Source: Phycisphaerae bacterium (GTDB lineage: Bacteria > Planctomycetota > Phycisphaerae > UBA1845). Taken from it: DNA of 64,000 nt. The DNA lies in NCBI GenBank assembly GCA_029260215.1, contig JAJDDQ010000046.1, positions 19,839 through 83,838 on the forward strand. Reading direction: 5' to 3'. This document shows, piece after piece, positions 45,951 through 54,268 of the stretch. The first letter of the stretch is position 1; each line of letters starts with the position of its first letter. The position numbers were made by a program, and so were the translations under genes. Under the pieces are notes generated by a model. It saw only the letters and a program-made list of their open reading frames with translations, searched no databases and was not told the origin of the DNA.

Positions 45951-46033
45951 ACACCAACCGGAGCGTCGCCGCACCTGCGACGTCGCTTCGGCGTTTGATG
46001 ACCGGCGCGAGAAGACAGGAAGGTATGCAGACG

Positions 46034-47197
46034 ATGTCCGAAACCGCGTCGGAGCTTGGCCCTGAAACAATCTCCCGCGCCCGCAAAGTGGGTTTCAGCC
46101 TCGTCGCGCTGCTCATTCTGGTCGGGTTGGCTGAGGCGGCGGGCCAGCTTCTGTACGCGCGGCGCAAGCCGGCGGATCGATACCTCGTTCAGGATTATTA
46201 CAAAAATCGCGACTGGAGCGTCGATTTGCTGACGACGCAGGAGAGCCTGAGTCTGCGTTTCGAGCCTTACGTCGGCTGGCGACGTACCGATTGCACTTCG
46301 GAATTCCTGAACGTCAACGACGGCATTCGTCGCACCGTTCACCCGAGTGAGCCGTCGCCCGAAGCCGTCGTCGTCTGGATGTTCGGCGGATCAACGATGT
46401 GGGGTGAGGGTGTCCGCGACATCGCAACCATCCCATCCCATTTTGCACGCATTGCGGCTGAGCACGGTCTCAACGTGCGTGTGGTGAATCTGGGCGAATC
46501 CGGCTGGGTCTCGACTCAAGAAGCACTGCTGCTTTCACTCAAGCTTCGCGCGGGCGAGAAGCCGGACATTGCGGTGTTTTACGACGGCGTTAACGACACT
46601 TTCGCAACGTATCAATCGGGCCTGACCGACGGCGGCCCGCAGAACCGCGATATGTTTGAGAACTATTTTCGGCTTGGTTACGATCCGCGTCGCCGGTTGC
46701 GGAACTCGATCGCCCTGTACCGTATTCTCCGCCGCGTTACGCTCGAATTTTCCGACGAGTGGACCGCGGCGGTCGGCACGACGGTCGACGCCGACGACAC
46801 GGCGCGCAAACTCATGAGCATGTACCTGGGCAACGTTGATTTCGTCCGAAGAATGGCCGGCGCGTACGATTTCGACTCGGTATTTTTCTGGCAGCCGACG
46901 ATTGTTTTTCAGGAAAACTTCGAGACCACCGAACGCGACGCTTACACGCGTGGTGCCAGCCGCAACCTGCATGGCATGCTCGATTTCTACAAACGCACCA
47001 CGGAACTTTTGCCGGACGACGGGGTTATCGACGTCTCCCGCTGCCTGGGGCCGTCGCCTGCGGAGGGCTGGTTCATCGACCACAATCACCTGAACGAAGC
47101 GGGCAACGCGGTTGTGGCGCGGGCACTTTTTGAGCGGCTCCAGCCGTTGATTGAAAAACGACGTTCCGAACAACCCGGCGGAAGCGACGCATCGTGA
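46034..47197 (+). CDS. Membrane-anchored SGNH-hydrolase-like protein
   Basis: A 387-residue protein with one N-terminal membrane helix (about 15-36) and an extracytoplasmic SGNH/GDSL-type domain. Blocks are recognisable: MFGGSTMWGEG (nucleophile serine of block I), NLGESGW (II), YDGVNDT (the GxND of block III) and FIDHNHLNEAGN (DxxH of block V). The start at 46034 has GGAAGG ten bases upstream. Such enzymes add or remove acetyl groups on polysaccharides (AlgX/J-type), which fits its place between the chain-length and polymerase-like genes. The acyl specificity is an inference. Confidence 0.8.
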   Translation: MSETASELGPETISRARKVGFSLVALLILVGLAEAAGQLLYARRKPADRYLVQDYYKNRDWSVDLLTTQESLSLRFEPYVGWRRTDCTSEFLNVNDGIRRTVHPSEPSPEAVVVWMFGGSTMWGEGVRDIATIPSHFARIAAEHGLNVRVVNLGESGWVSTQEALLLSLKLRAGEKPDIAVFYDGVNDTFATYQSGLTDGGPQNRDMFENYFRLGYDPRRRLRNSIALYRILRRVTLEFSDEWTAAVGTTVDADDTARKLMSMYLGNVDFVRRMAGAYDFDSVFFWQPTIVFQENFETTERDAYTRGASRNLHGMLDFYKRTTELLPDDGVIDVSRCLGPSPAEGWFIDHNHLNEAGNAVVARALFERLQPLIEKRRSEQPGGSDAS

Positions 47198-47299
47198 ATT
47201 CTCTGCCGACGGTACAAGCGTGGGGTGAGTTGCGTAGCACAGTGTCGCTGAGATTTCTGAATCCGGTTTTCCGGAAACTGCGTCCGACGGATTGAAATC

Positions 47300-48520
47300 A
47301 TGTCATTACTCGCAATGGTCATATTGTGTCTCGCCTTGATCTACGTGCCATTCCGTTTGGCCAAGGGTTTCACAATGCCTCAGCGTATGATCATCGTGAT
47401 GATCGTCGCGATCAAAGTCACGATTTTCATGCTCGTCCACCAGCATCGCGTGGACACGACAGGCCATCCCATCGTCCTCGATCAATCGGTCGACGCGAAG
47501 CGTTACTATGATTTCGGCCTGACCTTCATCAATCGGAGGGTTAGCGATATTACGGTGGAGGATATTGTTTACGAACGGGGCGCGTCGTCCCACCTTGGCT
47601 ACTTTGTTGTGAACCTGATCGCATTCAAGGTATGCCCCGAATACCCGATGTTGTTCCTTCGCCTCGCGAAACTGCTGCTCTTTCACATAGGTTTGGGCAT
47701 GCTGGTCAATACGTGGCGCATGGCGACCGGATCGCGCACCGCGCCTTTTATCGCTTATTTCGTGCTCGGGGCAGTGTTCTACCAATTTTCATACTTCGGG
47801 TTCCGCAATCTGAAAGATACTCTAATTCTCGCATTGTTCATGATGATTATGGCCGTCGCCGACAGGTCCATTGGTTCGGATCGGCCTGACCAGACGATTT
47901 CCTTGCGGAGAACGATTCTGAACTGGTGTTTCATCGCGTCGCTCATATGGATCATTTCGACGATGCGGTTTTACCTTGCGCTCGCCATCGTCTGCGCTTT
48001 CGGCGTGCATACGCTTACGTCCAAAGGTCTGAAATTGACGCACCGGATTCTCTTCGCCACAGTGATCGCCATCGGCTTCGCGAGCATCATGCAGACGGAG
48101 GGTATGACCGTCGTTGAACAGAAGGGTGGCGCGGAGGCGGTCGTCGGTTCGGCCAGCAATGTTTACGGGTTGTTCAAGATTCTGGTGCGCCCTCTGCCGT
48201 GGCAGCACGCGATACCGACGCTTGGCGTGCCGCACACGTTTTACCTGCTTCTCTTGCCGGTGGCGCTTTGGGCGTTTTTTGTCGGCTTCGCTCAAAATTT
48301 CAATTGGAAGCTCTTTCTCGTCGGCGGGTTGGCTTTGATCCTCGGGGCGTTCATGGAGGATTACGAACCGCGCAAGCGTTTCATCATGTACCCGATTTTC
48401 GTCGGGTGGATTGTGTTGGCCACCAAGCGGCGGGCGGAAGTTGTCGACCCGCTGCTCGCGACGGATCAGCCTTTCGACCCGAACGCCTATTTCGCCGATC
48501 AGCGCAACGTGGTCACCTGA
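47300..48520 (+). CDS. Polytopic membrane protein, possible polysaccharide polymerase
   Basis: A 406-residue protein with about eleven helices and a conserved acidic loop VDTTGHPIVLDQSVDAKRYYD (48-68). The YYDFGLTFI and STMRFYLALAI segments resemble EpsG-like or Wzy-type polymerases, where such a loop and a following arginine-rich segment are usual. Its position between an SGNH hydrolase and a flippase supports an O-antigen/exopolysaccharide polymerase role, but no motif proves it. A GT-C type glycosyltransferase is the main alternative. Confidence 0.6.
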   Translation: MSLLAMVILCLALIYVPFRLAKGFTMPQRMIIVMIVAIKVTIFMLVHQHRVDTTGHPIVLDQSVDAKRYYDFGLTFINRRVSDITVEDIVYERGASSHLGYFVVNLIAFKVCPEYPMLFLRLAKLLLFHIGLGMLVNTWRMATGSRTAPFIAYFVLGAVFYQFSYFGFRNLKDTLILALFMMIMAVADRSIGSDRPDQTISLRRTILNWCFIASLIWIISTMRFYLALAIVCAFGVHTLTSKGLKLTHRILFATVIAIGFASIMQTEGMTVVEQKGGAEAVVGSASNVYGLFKILVRPLPWQHAIPTLGVPHTFYLLLLPVALWAFFVGFAQNFNWKLFLVGGLALILGAFMEDYEPRKRFIMYPIFVGWIVLATKRRAEVVDPLLATDQPFDPNAYFADQRNVVT

Positions 48521-48587
48521 GCGATTGGAATCGACCCACAAAAACCGTCCAGACGCGAAACAGCTTGGTATACAAACTCGACCACGC

Positions 48588-50066
48588 ATGAAGGCGACCG
48601 AAGTAACATCCCGCGCACGCAAAGGAGCCGCTTGGGCGCTGGTCATCGCGGGGATCGCCTTTCCTTTGCAATACTTCCGTCTGGGGCTTTTGGGGCGGAT
48701 CGATCCGGCACTTCTTGGCTCCTTCTCTCTGTTGCTGGTTTGCCTCAACGCGATTTACACGTTTTTCTTTCCCGGCGGGCGGAATATTTTTCCAACCTAT
48801 TTCCCAAAAATCACCGACGAATCGAAACGCGGCGGCTTGATCGCCGGATTCACCTATCTCACACTCGCTGGCGCATTGGCTGGAATCGCGATCGTTGCTG
48901 CCTGGCCAAATTTGCTCGACGTTGCGTTGCAGGAAACGGTGGACGACACAACACGCACGCTCGTTCTGTTCCTCATCCCGTTCGCACTGCTTGGCACGCT
49001 GGCCACTTCCGCCGTCATGTCAGCCATGTCTTTCGTCTGGGCGTCCCTGATGCTTCGCACGCAGATGATCTGCGTCACGGGTGTGGCACTGTTTCTGTAC
49101 CTTACGCCATCAGTCGGTGTTCGGGAGAATGGAGTCGTTTGGATCGCGGGCGCAATCGTCTTGGCCGCTGCCCTCAATATGTGCATCGCCGGCGCGATTC
49201 TGCTGGCTCGATTCCCGCTGCGGTTCAAACCCTATTTCCCCACCGGCTGCTTCCGATTTTCTGCGCTCACTTACCTCGATACAGTCATGATGTTCTGCTA
49301 CCTGTATATGGACCGATACTTCATTGCTCACTATTACGATCTCGCGCAGGTCGGTATTTACGTGGCAATGTTCGAGGTAGCGCGCGTCATTCCGCTGGCT
49401 GTTCAGCAACTCGGTCATCTGCTCCTGACCACGTTTTCCAAGCTCATCGGCGATGGTCGGTTCGACGCTTTGAACGCCGGCTACCGGCAGGTGACGCGCC
49501 TGACGATCGCGGTCTATGCAATCCTCGCAATCTCCATCATCGCACTGTCGCAGCCGATCATGTCGGTGTTCGGCCCGGACTTTGTGGAACAACACCGCTA
49601 CCTGATCTGGCTGGCCGTCGTGATGAACGTGGATTCGCTCAGAACGATCAACGGCATGACGCTGATGGCCTTCGAAAAAATGGGCGGCGTGATGACCAGC
49701 AAGTTCTTACAGGTCGGCATTCAATTCGCAGTAACATTCGTGCTGATTCAAAAATGGGGGGTGGCTGGTGTGATTGCCGGCACGGCGGCTGGCTATGTCG
49801 TCAGTGCCGCGACGCTGATATTCGTCACCGCGCGCGTCCGTCCGAATGAGCCGCTGAAGCCACCGCCCGTTTACTGGCTCGCGCAGTTGATCGTGCTCGC
49901 TACTGCGTTGACTTGCGACCGGTTCCTCGATCGAGGCCTGCTCGCTTCGATCGGCATCATCCTTGTCGCATGGTCGGCAGTCTGGTTCGCGGGCAGATAC
50001 CGCGTGGACGACATTCGCGCCGTCTTACCCTGGTCGCGTGCGAAGTCAGCCGGAGGACCGAAATGA
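48588..50066 (+). CDS. Wzx-like polysaccharide flippase
   Basis: A 492-residue membrane protein with about fourteen helices and the pattern of MOP-superfamily flippases: KGAAWALVIAGIAFPLQYFRL at the start, RFSALTYLDTVMMFCYLYMDRYFI near the centre (the usual second-half start with YMDR), and FGPDFVEQHRYLIWLAVVMNVDSL. The ATG at 48588 was chosen because the upstream codons overlap the preceding gene in another frame. It would translocate the lipid-linked glycan unit. The stop codon overlaps the next gene's start (ATGA). Confidence 0.85.
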   Translation: MKATEVTSRARKGAAWALVIAGIAFPLQYFRLGLLGRIDPALLGSFSLLLVCLNAIYTFFFPGGRNIFPTYFPKITDESKRGGLIAGFTYLTLAGALAGIAIVAAWPNLLDVALQETVDDTTRTLVLFLIPFALLGTLATSAVMSAMSFVWASLMLRTQMICVTGVALFLYLTPSVGVRENGVVWIAGAIVLAAALNMCIAGAILLARFPLRFKPYFPTGCFRFSALTYLDTVMMFCYLYMDRYFIAHYYDLAQVGIYVAMFEVARVIPLAVQQLGHLLLTTFSKLIGDGRFDALNAGYRQVTRLTIAVYAILAISIIALSQPIMSVFGPDFVEQHRYLIWLAVVMNVDSLRTINGMTLMAFEKMGGVMTSKFLQVGIQFAVTFVLIQKWGVAGVIAGTAAGYVVSAATLIFVTARVRPNEPLKPPPVYWLAQLIVLATALTCDRFLDRGLLASIGIILVAWSAVWFAGRYRVDDIRAVLPWSRAKSAGGPK

Positions 50067-51280
50067 GCCGCGTCCTTCATTGCATCGCCTCGCTCGCGGT
50101 CGGCGGCGTCGAAACCTGCGTGCTCGACATGCTCAAACACTGCACCGACAAAAAGCCACGCCACGAGCATCTTCTGTGCGCGTTTCGCGGTGGGAAACTT
50201 GAACAAACGCACCTGAGCGAGCTGACGCAGCGCGGCGTCGAAGCCCACGTGCTCGCCCGCCCCTCGCGTTACAGTTTGTCGTTTTGCAGACAGTTGCGCG
50301 AGACGATTCAAAAAACCAAACCCGACATCGTTCAAGCCTACAACCCGACAGCTGCCCTGTGGGTTCGCCTCGTCATGCCGAAACGCAACCGCCCAAAGAT
50401 CGTCGTCCACTGCGGCGGCGTCGGCGGTTTGCAACGGCTGCCCCGCTGGATCGAGTGGGCGCTCGCGGCGCGTGCCGACGCCTTTGTATTCAATTCCCAT
50501 TCGACTCAGGCTGTCTGGGAAAGCTTTCTCAAACTCCGATGCCCGCGGCGTGTCGTCTACAACGGTGTCACGTTTCGCGACGACCCCGGCACGCCCCGGG
50601 CGGCTGACATCCCTGATTCCCCGTTCACCCTTCTGACCGTCTGCCGAATCGTGCCGGTCAAATCTCTGCACGTGCAGATCAACGCGGTGAAAATCCTCCA
50701 CGACCGTGGCCAACGCGACGTCAGGCTCGTCATCGTCGGCGACGGGCCGGAAAAAGAACGGCTCGAAAAACAGGTACGCAAGCTGGGCCTCGAATCCGCC
50801 GTCACATTCGCAGGTTACCAGAAGAATCCCCGCACTTTCCATCGACAGGCCCACGTCTACCTCGGCACGTCTTACAACGAGACGTTCAGCATGACGCTCG
50901 CCGAGGCGATGTTCGACCGCATGGTCTGCATCGCGGCGGCGGCTGGCGGCCCGTCGGAAATTATCGAACACGAACGCAGCGGTTTTCTCGTTCCCTGCAC
51001 GCAGCCGCTTCCGCCCGAACATCGCGGGCGACTGCCGGTCGGACAAGCGTTGCCCGAAAAATCCTTCGACTACACGACCGGCACGCTGCGCGGATTGCTC
51101 GCGATCGACCCCGACGCTCTGGCTGACCGCATCGCTGACGTGCGCGCTCGCTTCGATCAATTGAGCAGTCTCCGCGACGAAGCCCGCAGCCGCATCGTTG
51201 AAAACTTCAGCGTCGAACGGTATTGCAACGGACTGGAAGATTTCTACGACGACTTGACCAGCCTGACCGGAACAGGATGA
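50063..51280 (+). CDS. GT4-family glycosyltransferase 1
   Basis: A 405-residue GT-B glycosyltransferase. It opens with MSRVLHCIASLAVGGVETCVLDML, the nucleotide-sugar binding GGxE start of GT4 enzymes, has LLTVCRIVPVKSLHVQINAV as the second-domain start, and the donor site in VYLGTSYNETFSMTLAEAM (E-x7-E with FSMTLAEA). The segment from 300 on contains an unusual insert before IDPDALADRI. GGAGG lies nine bases upstream. It adds a sugar to the growing glycan; the acceptor is unknown. Coupled by overlapping stop/start codons to the flippase and the next transferase. Confidence 0.88.
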   Translation: MSRVLHCIASLAVGGVETCVLDMLKHCTDKKPRHEHLLCAFRGGKLEQTHLSELTQRGVEAHVLARPSRYSLSFCRQLRETIQKTKPDIVQAYNPTAALWVRLVMPKRNRPKIVVHCGGVGGLQRLPRWIEWALAARADAFVFNSHSTQAVWESFLKLRCPRRVVYNGVTFRDDPGTPRAADIPDSPFTLLTVCRIVPVKSLHVQINAVKILHDRGQRDVRLVIVGDGPEKERLEKQVRKLGLESAVTFAGYQKNPRTFHRQAHVYLGTSYNETFSMTLAEAMFDRMVCIAAAAGGPSEIIEHERSGFLVPCTQPLPPEHRGRLPVGQALPEKSFDYTTGTLRGLLAIDPDALADRIADVRARFDQLSSLRDEARSRIVENFSVERYCNGLEDFYDDLTSLTGTG

Positions 51281-52401
51281 TTCCACCCGTGCGCATACTT
51301 CAACTCATGGGTCATGGCTCTGTCGGCGGCACGGAAACGTTCGTCATCTCGCTCGTTCAGGGGCTTATCGAACGCGGACATGACGTGACGCTGGCCAACT
51401 CCTGGACCGACAGCCCGTTCAACCATCTCGCACAATCGAGCGATGTGCCGTTCGTATTGCTGCCCGGCGGTGCCCGGCGCATGAGGCCAAGGTGGTTTCG
51501 CATGGTCGGCGCATTCTTGCTGCGTAACAGATTCGACATCGTCCAAACCTACGGCCTGCGCGTCAGCCTCGGCGTCCGGCTGATGCAACCCTTCCTCAGC
51601 CTGCGTCACCACCTCACCGGCGTCCGAGGCCTCGATCAGCAGCGCACCGGGTTGCAGGCCAAGCTGGATCGCCGGACTGAGGGATTCCTCGACTGTATCG
51701 TCTGCAACGCACAAGCCGTCGCGGACCGAAGAATGGAATACGTCGGCACGCCTGGCAAACGCATCCGCATCATCCCCAACGGCATTGACATGTCACAGTT
51801 CCACCCGAATCTGCCCACACCGTCGCGAAACGAACTGAACCTGCCCGACGGATTCCTCATCGCGAACGTAGCCAGTTTCCGCATCGAAAAAGACCACGAA
51901 AACCTGCTGGATGCTTTCAAACGCGCCGGCACCGCTCTACGCGACGCCAAGATCGTTCTCATCGGAACCGGCGAACGCGAACCGCTCATCAGAGAAAAAA
52001 TTCGAGCATTGCAGCTTGAGAATCGCGTCGTGTTAGCTGGACCGGTCAAAGACGTGCGCCCCATGCTCAAAGCCTGCGACGCTTTCGTCCTGTCGTCATT
52101 CAGCGAAGGCATGCCGCGAGCCTTCATGGAAGCCCTCGCCGTGGGCGTCCCCAGCGTGGCTACCACCGCCGGCGGCGTGTCTGAAGTCGCCGAAAACGAA
52201 CGCGATGCCCTGCTCGTTCCCACGCGCGACGCGGACGCATTGTCCAAAGCACTCGTGCGCATCGTCAGCGACACCGCGCTCCGCGAAAGACTCGCAATCG
52301 CCGGTCCGCAGCGTATTCGCGACGCCTTCAGCCGGTCATCCATGCTCGATCGCCACATCGAGCTGTATCAGTCCATCATTGACGGAAACTTCGCGAAATG
52401 A
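51277..52401 (+). CDS. GT4-family glycosyltransferase 2
   Basis: A 374-residue GT-B enzyme. The N-terminus MIPPVRILQLMGHGSVGGTETFVISLV has the glycine-rich donor loop, GLRVSLGVRL and RIIPNGIDMSQFHPN mark the interdomain start, and VLSSFSEGMPRAFMEALAVGVPSVAT holds the ExFGxxxxEA-type motif with two glutamates. The ATG overlaps the preceding stop codon (ATGA), and the stop overlaps the next start by four bases. It belongs to the same glycan assembly unit. The sugar transferred is unknown. Confidence 0.9.
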   Translation: MIPPVRILQLMGHGSVGGTETFVISLVQGLIERGHDVTLANSWTDSPFNHLAQSSDVPFVLLPGGARRMRPRWFRMVGAFLLRNRFDIVQTYGLRVSLGVRLMQPFLSLRHHLTGVRGLDQQRTGLQAKLDRRTEGFLDCIVCNAQAVADRRMEYVGTPGKRIRIIPNGIDMSQFHPNLPTPSRNELNLPDGFLIANVASFRIEKDHENLLDAFKRAGTALRDAKIVLIGTGEREPLIREKIRALQLENRVVLAGPVKDVRPMLKACDAFVLSSFSEGMPRAFMEALAVGVPSVATTAGGVSEVAENERDALLVPTRDADALSKALVRIVSDTALRERLAIAGPQRIRDAFSRSSMLDRHIELYQSIIDGNFAK

Positions 52402-53636
52402 CCGAACAACAGCGTCAACCGGTGAAAGTGCTGACCGTCACGTCGATCGACACAACGATCGTCGTGCTGCTGTGGGCACAGCTTCGCACTCAACAGGTCA
52501 CCGGTTACGAAACGTCCGTCGCATGCCGTCTGGGTGCCAACCGCGAATGGCTCGAAGACCACGGCGTACATTACACCAGCCTCGATATCCGCCGGTCCAT
52601 TTCCCCCATCGCCGATCTCAAGACATTGTGGAAGCTCATCCGCCACCTGCGACGCGAAAAAATCACGATCATCCACACCCACACGCCCAAAGCCGCTCTG
52701 CTCGGGCAGTTGGCTGGCTGGTTCGCACGCACGCCCGTCGTGGTCGATACCGCCCACGGCTTCTACTTTCACCCCAACATGAAGCCGCTCCCGAAAATGT
52801 TTTACATCGCGATGGCGTGGCTGGGGGCACGCTGCGCAACGCTTACGCTCAGCCAGAACTCCGAGGACATCGACACTGCCATCCGCCTGAAAATCTGCAA
52901 GCCGAACGGCATTCGCTTTCTGGGAAACGGCATCGACCTGACCCGCTTCGACCCGTCACAGTTCGACGATGACGCCCGCGTCGAGATCAGGAAAAACGCA
53001 GGCTTGCCCCATGACAAGCTCATCATCGGCATGGTCGGGCGACTCGTCGTCGAGAAAGGCTACCTCGAATTGTTTGAGGCTGTCCGGTTGCTCGCGAAAA
53101 AACGCGACGACATCCATCTCGTTATCATCGGCCCCGAGGAGACCCTTCGCGCGGGCGCGATGCAACCAGGCGCGTGGGAAAAATACGGCATCGGACCGAT
53201 CACGACCTACCTCGGTCCGCGCGACGATATCAACGCGTTGATGTCGTGCATGGATATCTTCACGCTGCCCAGTTGGCGCGAGGGTTTTCCGAGGTCCGCC
53301 ATCGAAGCAGCCGCTATGAGTTTGCCCATCGTCACCAATGATGTGCGCGGTTGTCGCGAAGTGGTCACCGACGGTCTCAACGGCCTGCTCGTCCCCCCGC
53401 GTGACGCGACAGCCCTCGCCGCCGCCATTGAACGCCTGCTCGACGACTCGGCTGAACGCCAACGCTTCGGACAGGCGGGACGCAAGCGTGCCCTGACCGA
53501 GTTCGATGAAAACATCATCTGCGAGCGTGTTTTGAACGTGTACAGCGAATTGCTCGCTACCAAGGGAATTCCAGCACCCAAGCCCCGCCCCGACCTCGAC
53601 GAAACGCTGCCCCAACGCGGACCGTTCGTCTGGTGA
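52398..53636 (+). CDS. GT4-family glycosyltransferase 3
   Basis: A 412-residue GT-B enzyme resembling capsule and exopolysaccharide transferases of the CapM/WbpH type: REKITIIHTHTPKAALLGQLAGW with the HTHTPKA segment, DTAHGFYFHP, FLGNGIDLTRFDPSQF, GMVGRLVVEKGYLELFEAV, and the donor site LPSWREGFPRSAIEAAAMSLPIV with the ExFPxxxxEA motif. Ends nine bases before the minus-strand gene that follows. Third transferase of the translationally coupled series. Confidence 0.92.
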   Translation: MTEQQRQPVKVLTVTSIDTTIVVLLWAQLRTQQVTGYETSVACRLGANREWLEDHGVHYTSLDIRRSISPIADLKTLWKLIRHLRREKITIIHTHTPKAALLGQLAGWFARTPVVVDTAHGFYFHPNMKPLPKMFYIAMAWLGARCATLTLSQNSEDIDTAIRLKICKPNGIRFLGNGIDLTRFDPSQFDDDARVEIRKNAGLPHDKLIIGMVGRLVVEKGYLELFEAVRLLAKKRDDIHLVIIGPEETLRAGAMQPGAWEKYGIGPITTYLGPRDDINALMSCMDIFTLPSWREGFPRSAIEAAAMSLPIVTNDVRGCREVVTDGLNGLLVPPRDATALAAAIERLLDDSAERQRFGQAGRKRALTEFDENIICERVLNVYSELLATKGIPAPKPRPDLDETLPQRGPFVW

Positions 53637-53644
53637 TGATCGAA

Positions 53645-54205
53645 TCAGCCGGAAAAATCATCGCCCGACTCAGCCGTGCGCACCTGTCGCTTCCTCTTAC
53701 GCGAAGCGTACGCCACATAGGCCAGAAAAAATCCGCCGAGCAGACCAGCCGGCGCCCATTGTTCCAGCGACGACGACTTGACCGGTACGCGCGCCTGTGC
53801 GGTCGCTTCAACACCGTCGGCAAAGCGGCACTTGATGACCCCCACACCCACCGGCGCGGAGGTAGGATTCACGCGCGCGGTGAAAGTTCCCTGATCGCCC
53901 TTGCGAATCCCGCGCGACGGGTCCGTCGCAGTGGCCAAACACCGGCCGGGCTTCAAGTCGGGGCTGTTCTGATTCTCGATCTCCGCCGACCAGCCGTCCG
54001 GCGCGGTGAACATGTCAACGCGAAAATGCGGAATCTCGACATAAACCAACGGGGCGGAGTGGTCGTGCCAGATACGCCATTCGTAGAGATGCCCCGAAGT
54101 ATCGACCTCGCCCTGAATGCTGACCTCGACCGCCGACAAGTCCGTGACCAGACAAGCCGTCGCAAGGACACTCCCGAAAACATACGTCGCCAAATTTCCG
54201 TTCAT
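53645..54205 (-). CDS. Exported membrane-anchored protein, unknown function
   Basis: A 186-residue protein with a signal peptide (1-26, ending DLSAVEV), an extracytoplasmic beta-rich domain (27-145) with EVSIQGEVDTSGHLYEW and LYEWRIW, and a C-terminal membrane helix (149-170, PAGLLGGFFLAYVAYAS) followed by a basic patch RKRKR. The gene is antisense to the surrounding exopolysaccharide genes. The helix plus basic tail superficially resembles a sorting signal, but 18 more residues follow the basic patch, so an ordinary membrane anchor is more likely. No family recognised. Confidence 0.65.
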   Translation of the reverse strand: MNGNLATYVFGSVLATACLVTDLSAVEVSIQGEVDTSGHLYEWRIWHDHSAPLVYVEIPHFRVDMFTAPDGWSAEIENQNSPDLKPGRCLATATDPSRGIRKGDQGTFTARVNPTSAPVGVGVIKCRFADGVEATAQARVPVKSSSLEQWAPAGLLGGFFLAYVAYASRKRKRQVRTAESGDDFSG

Positions 54206-54268
54206 ACGCGTGAATCTACCCCGCTTCGGACTTCCGATAAAGCATTGCGAACCCGATCACGATGAACC

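Noticed and set aside
49871..51286. Open frame of 471 codons on the minus strand
   Set aside because: Antisense to a GT4 glycosyltransferase gene with clear motifs.
53645..54205. Exosortase substrate with a C-terminal sorting signal
   Set aside because: The membrane helix and basic patch are followed by 18 further residues and there is no conserved motif before the helix.
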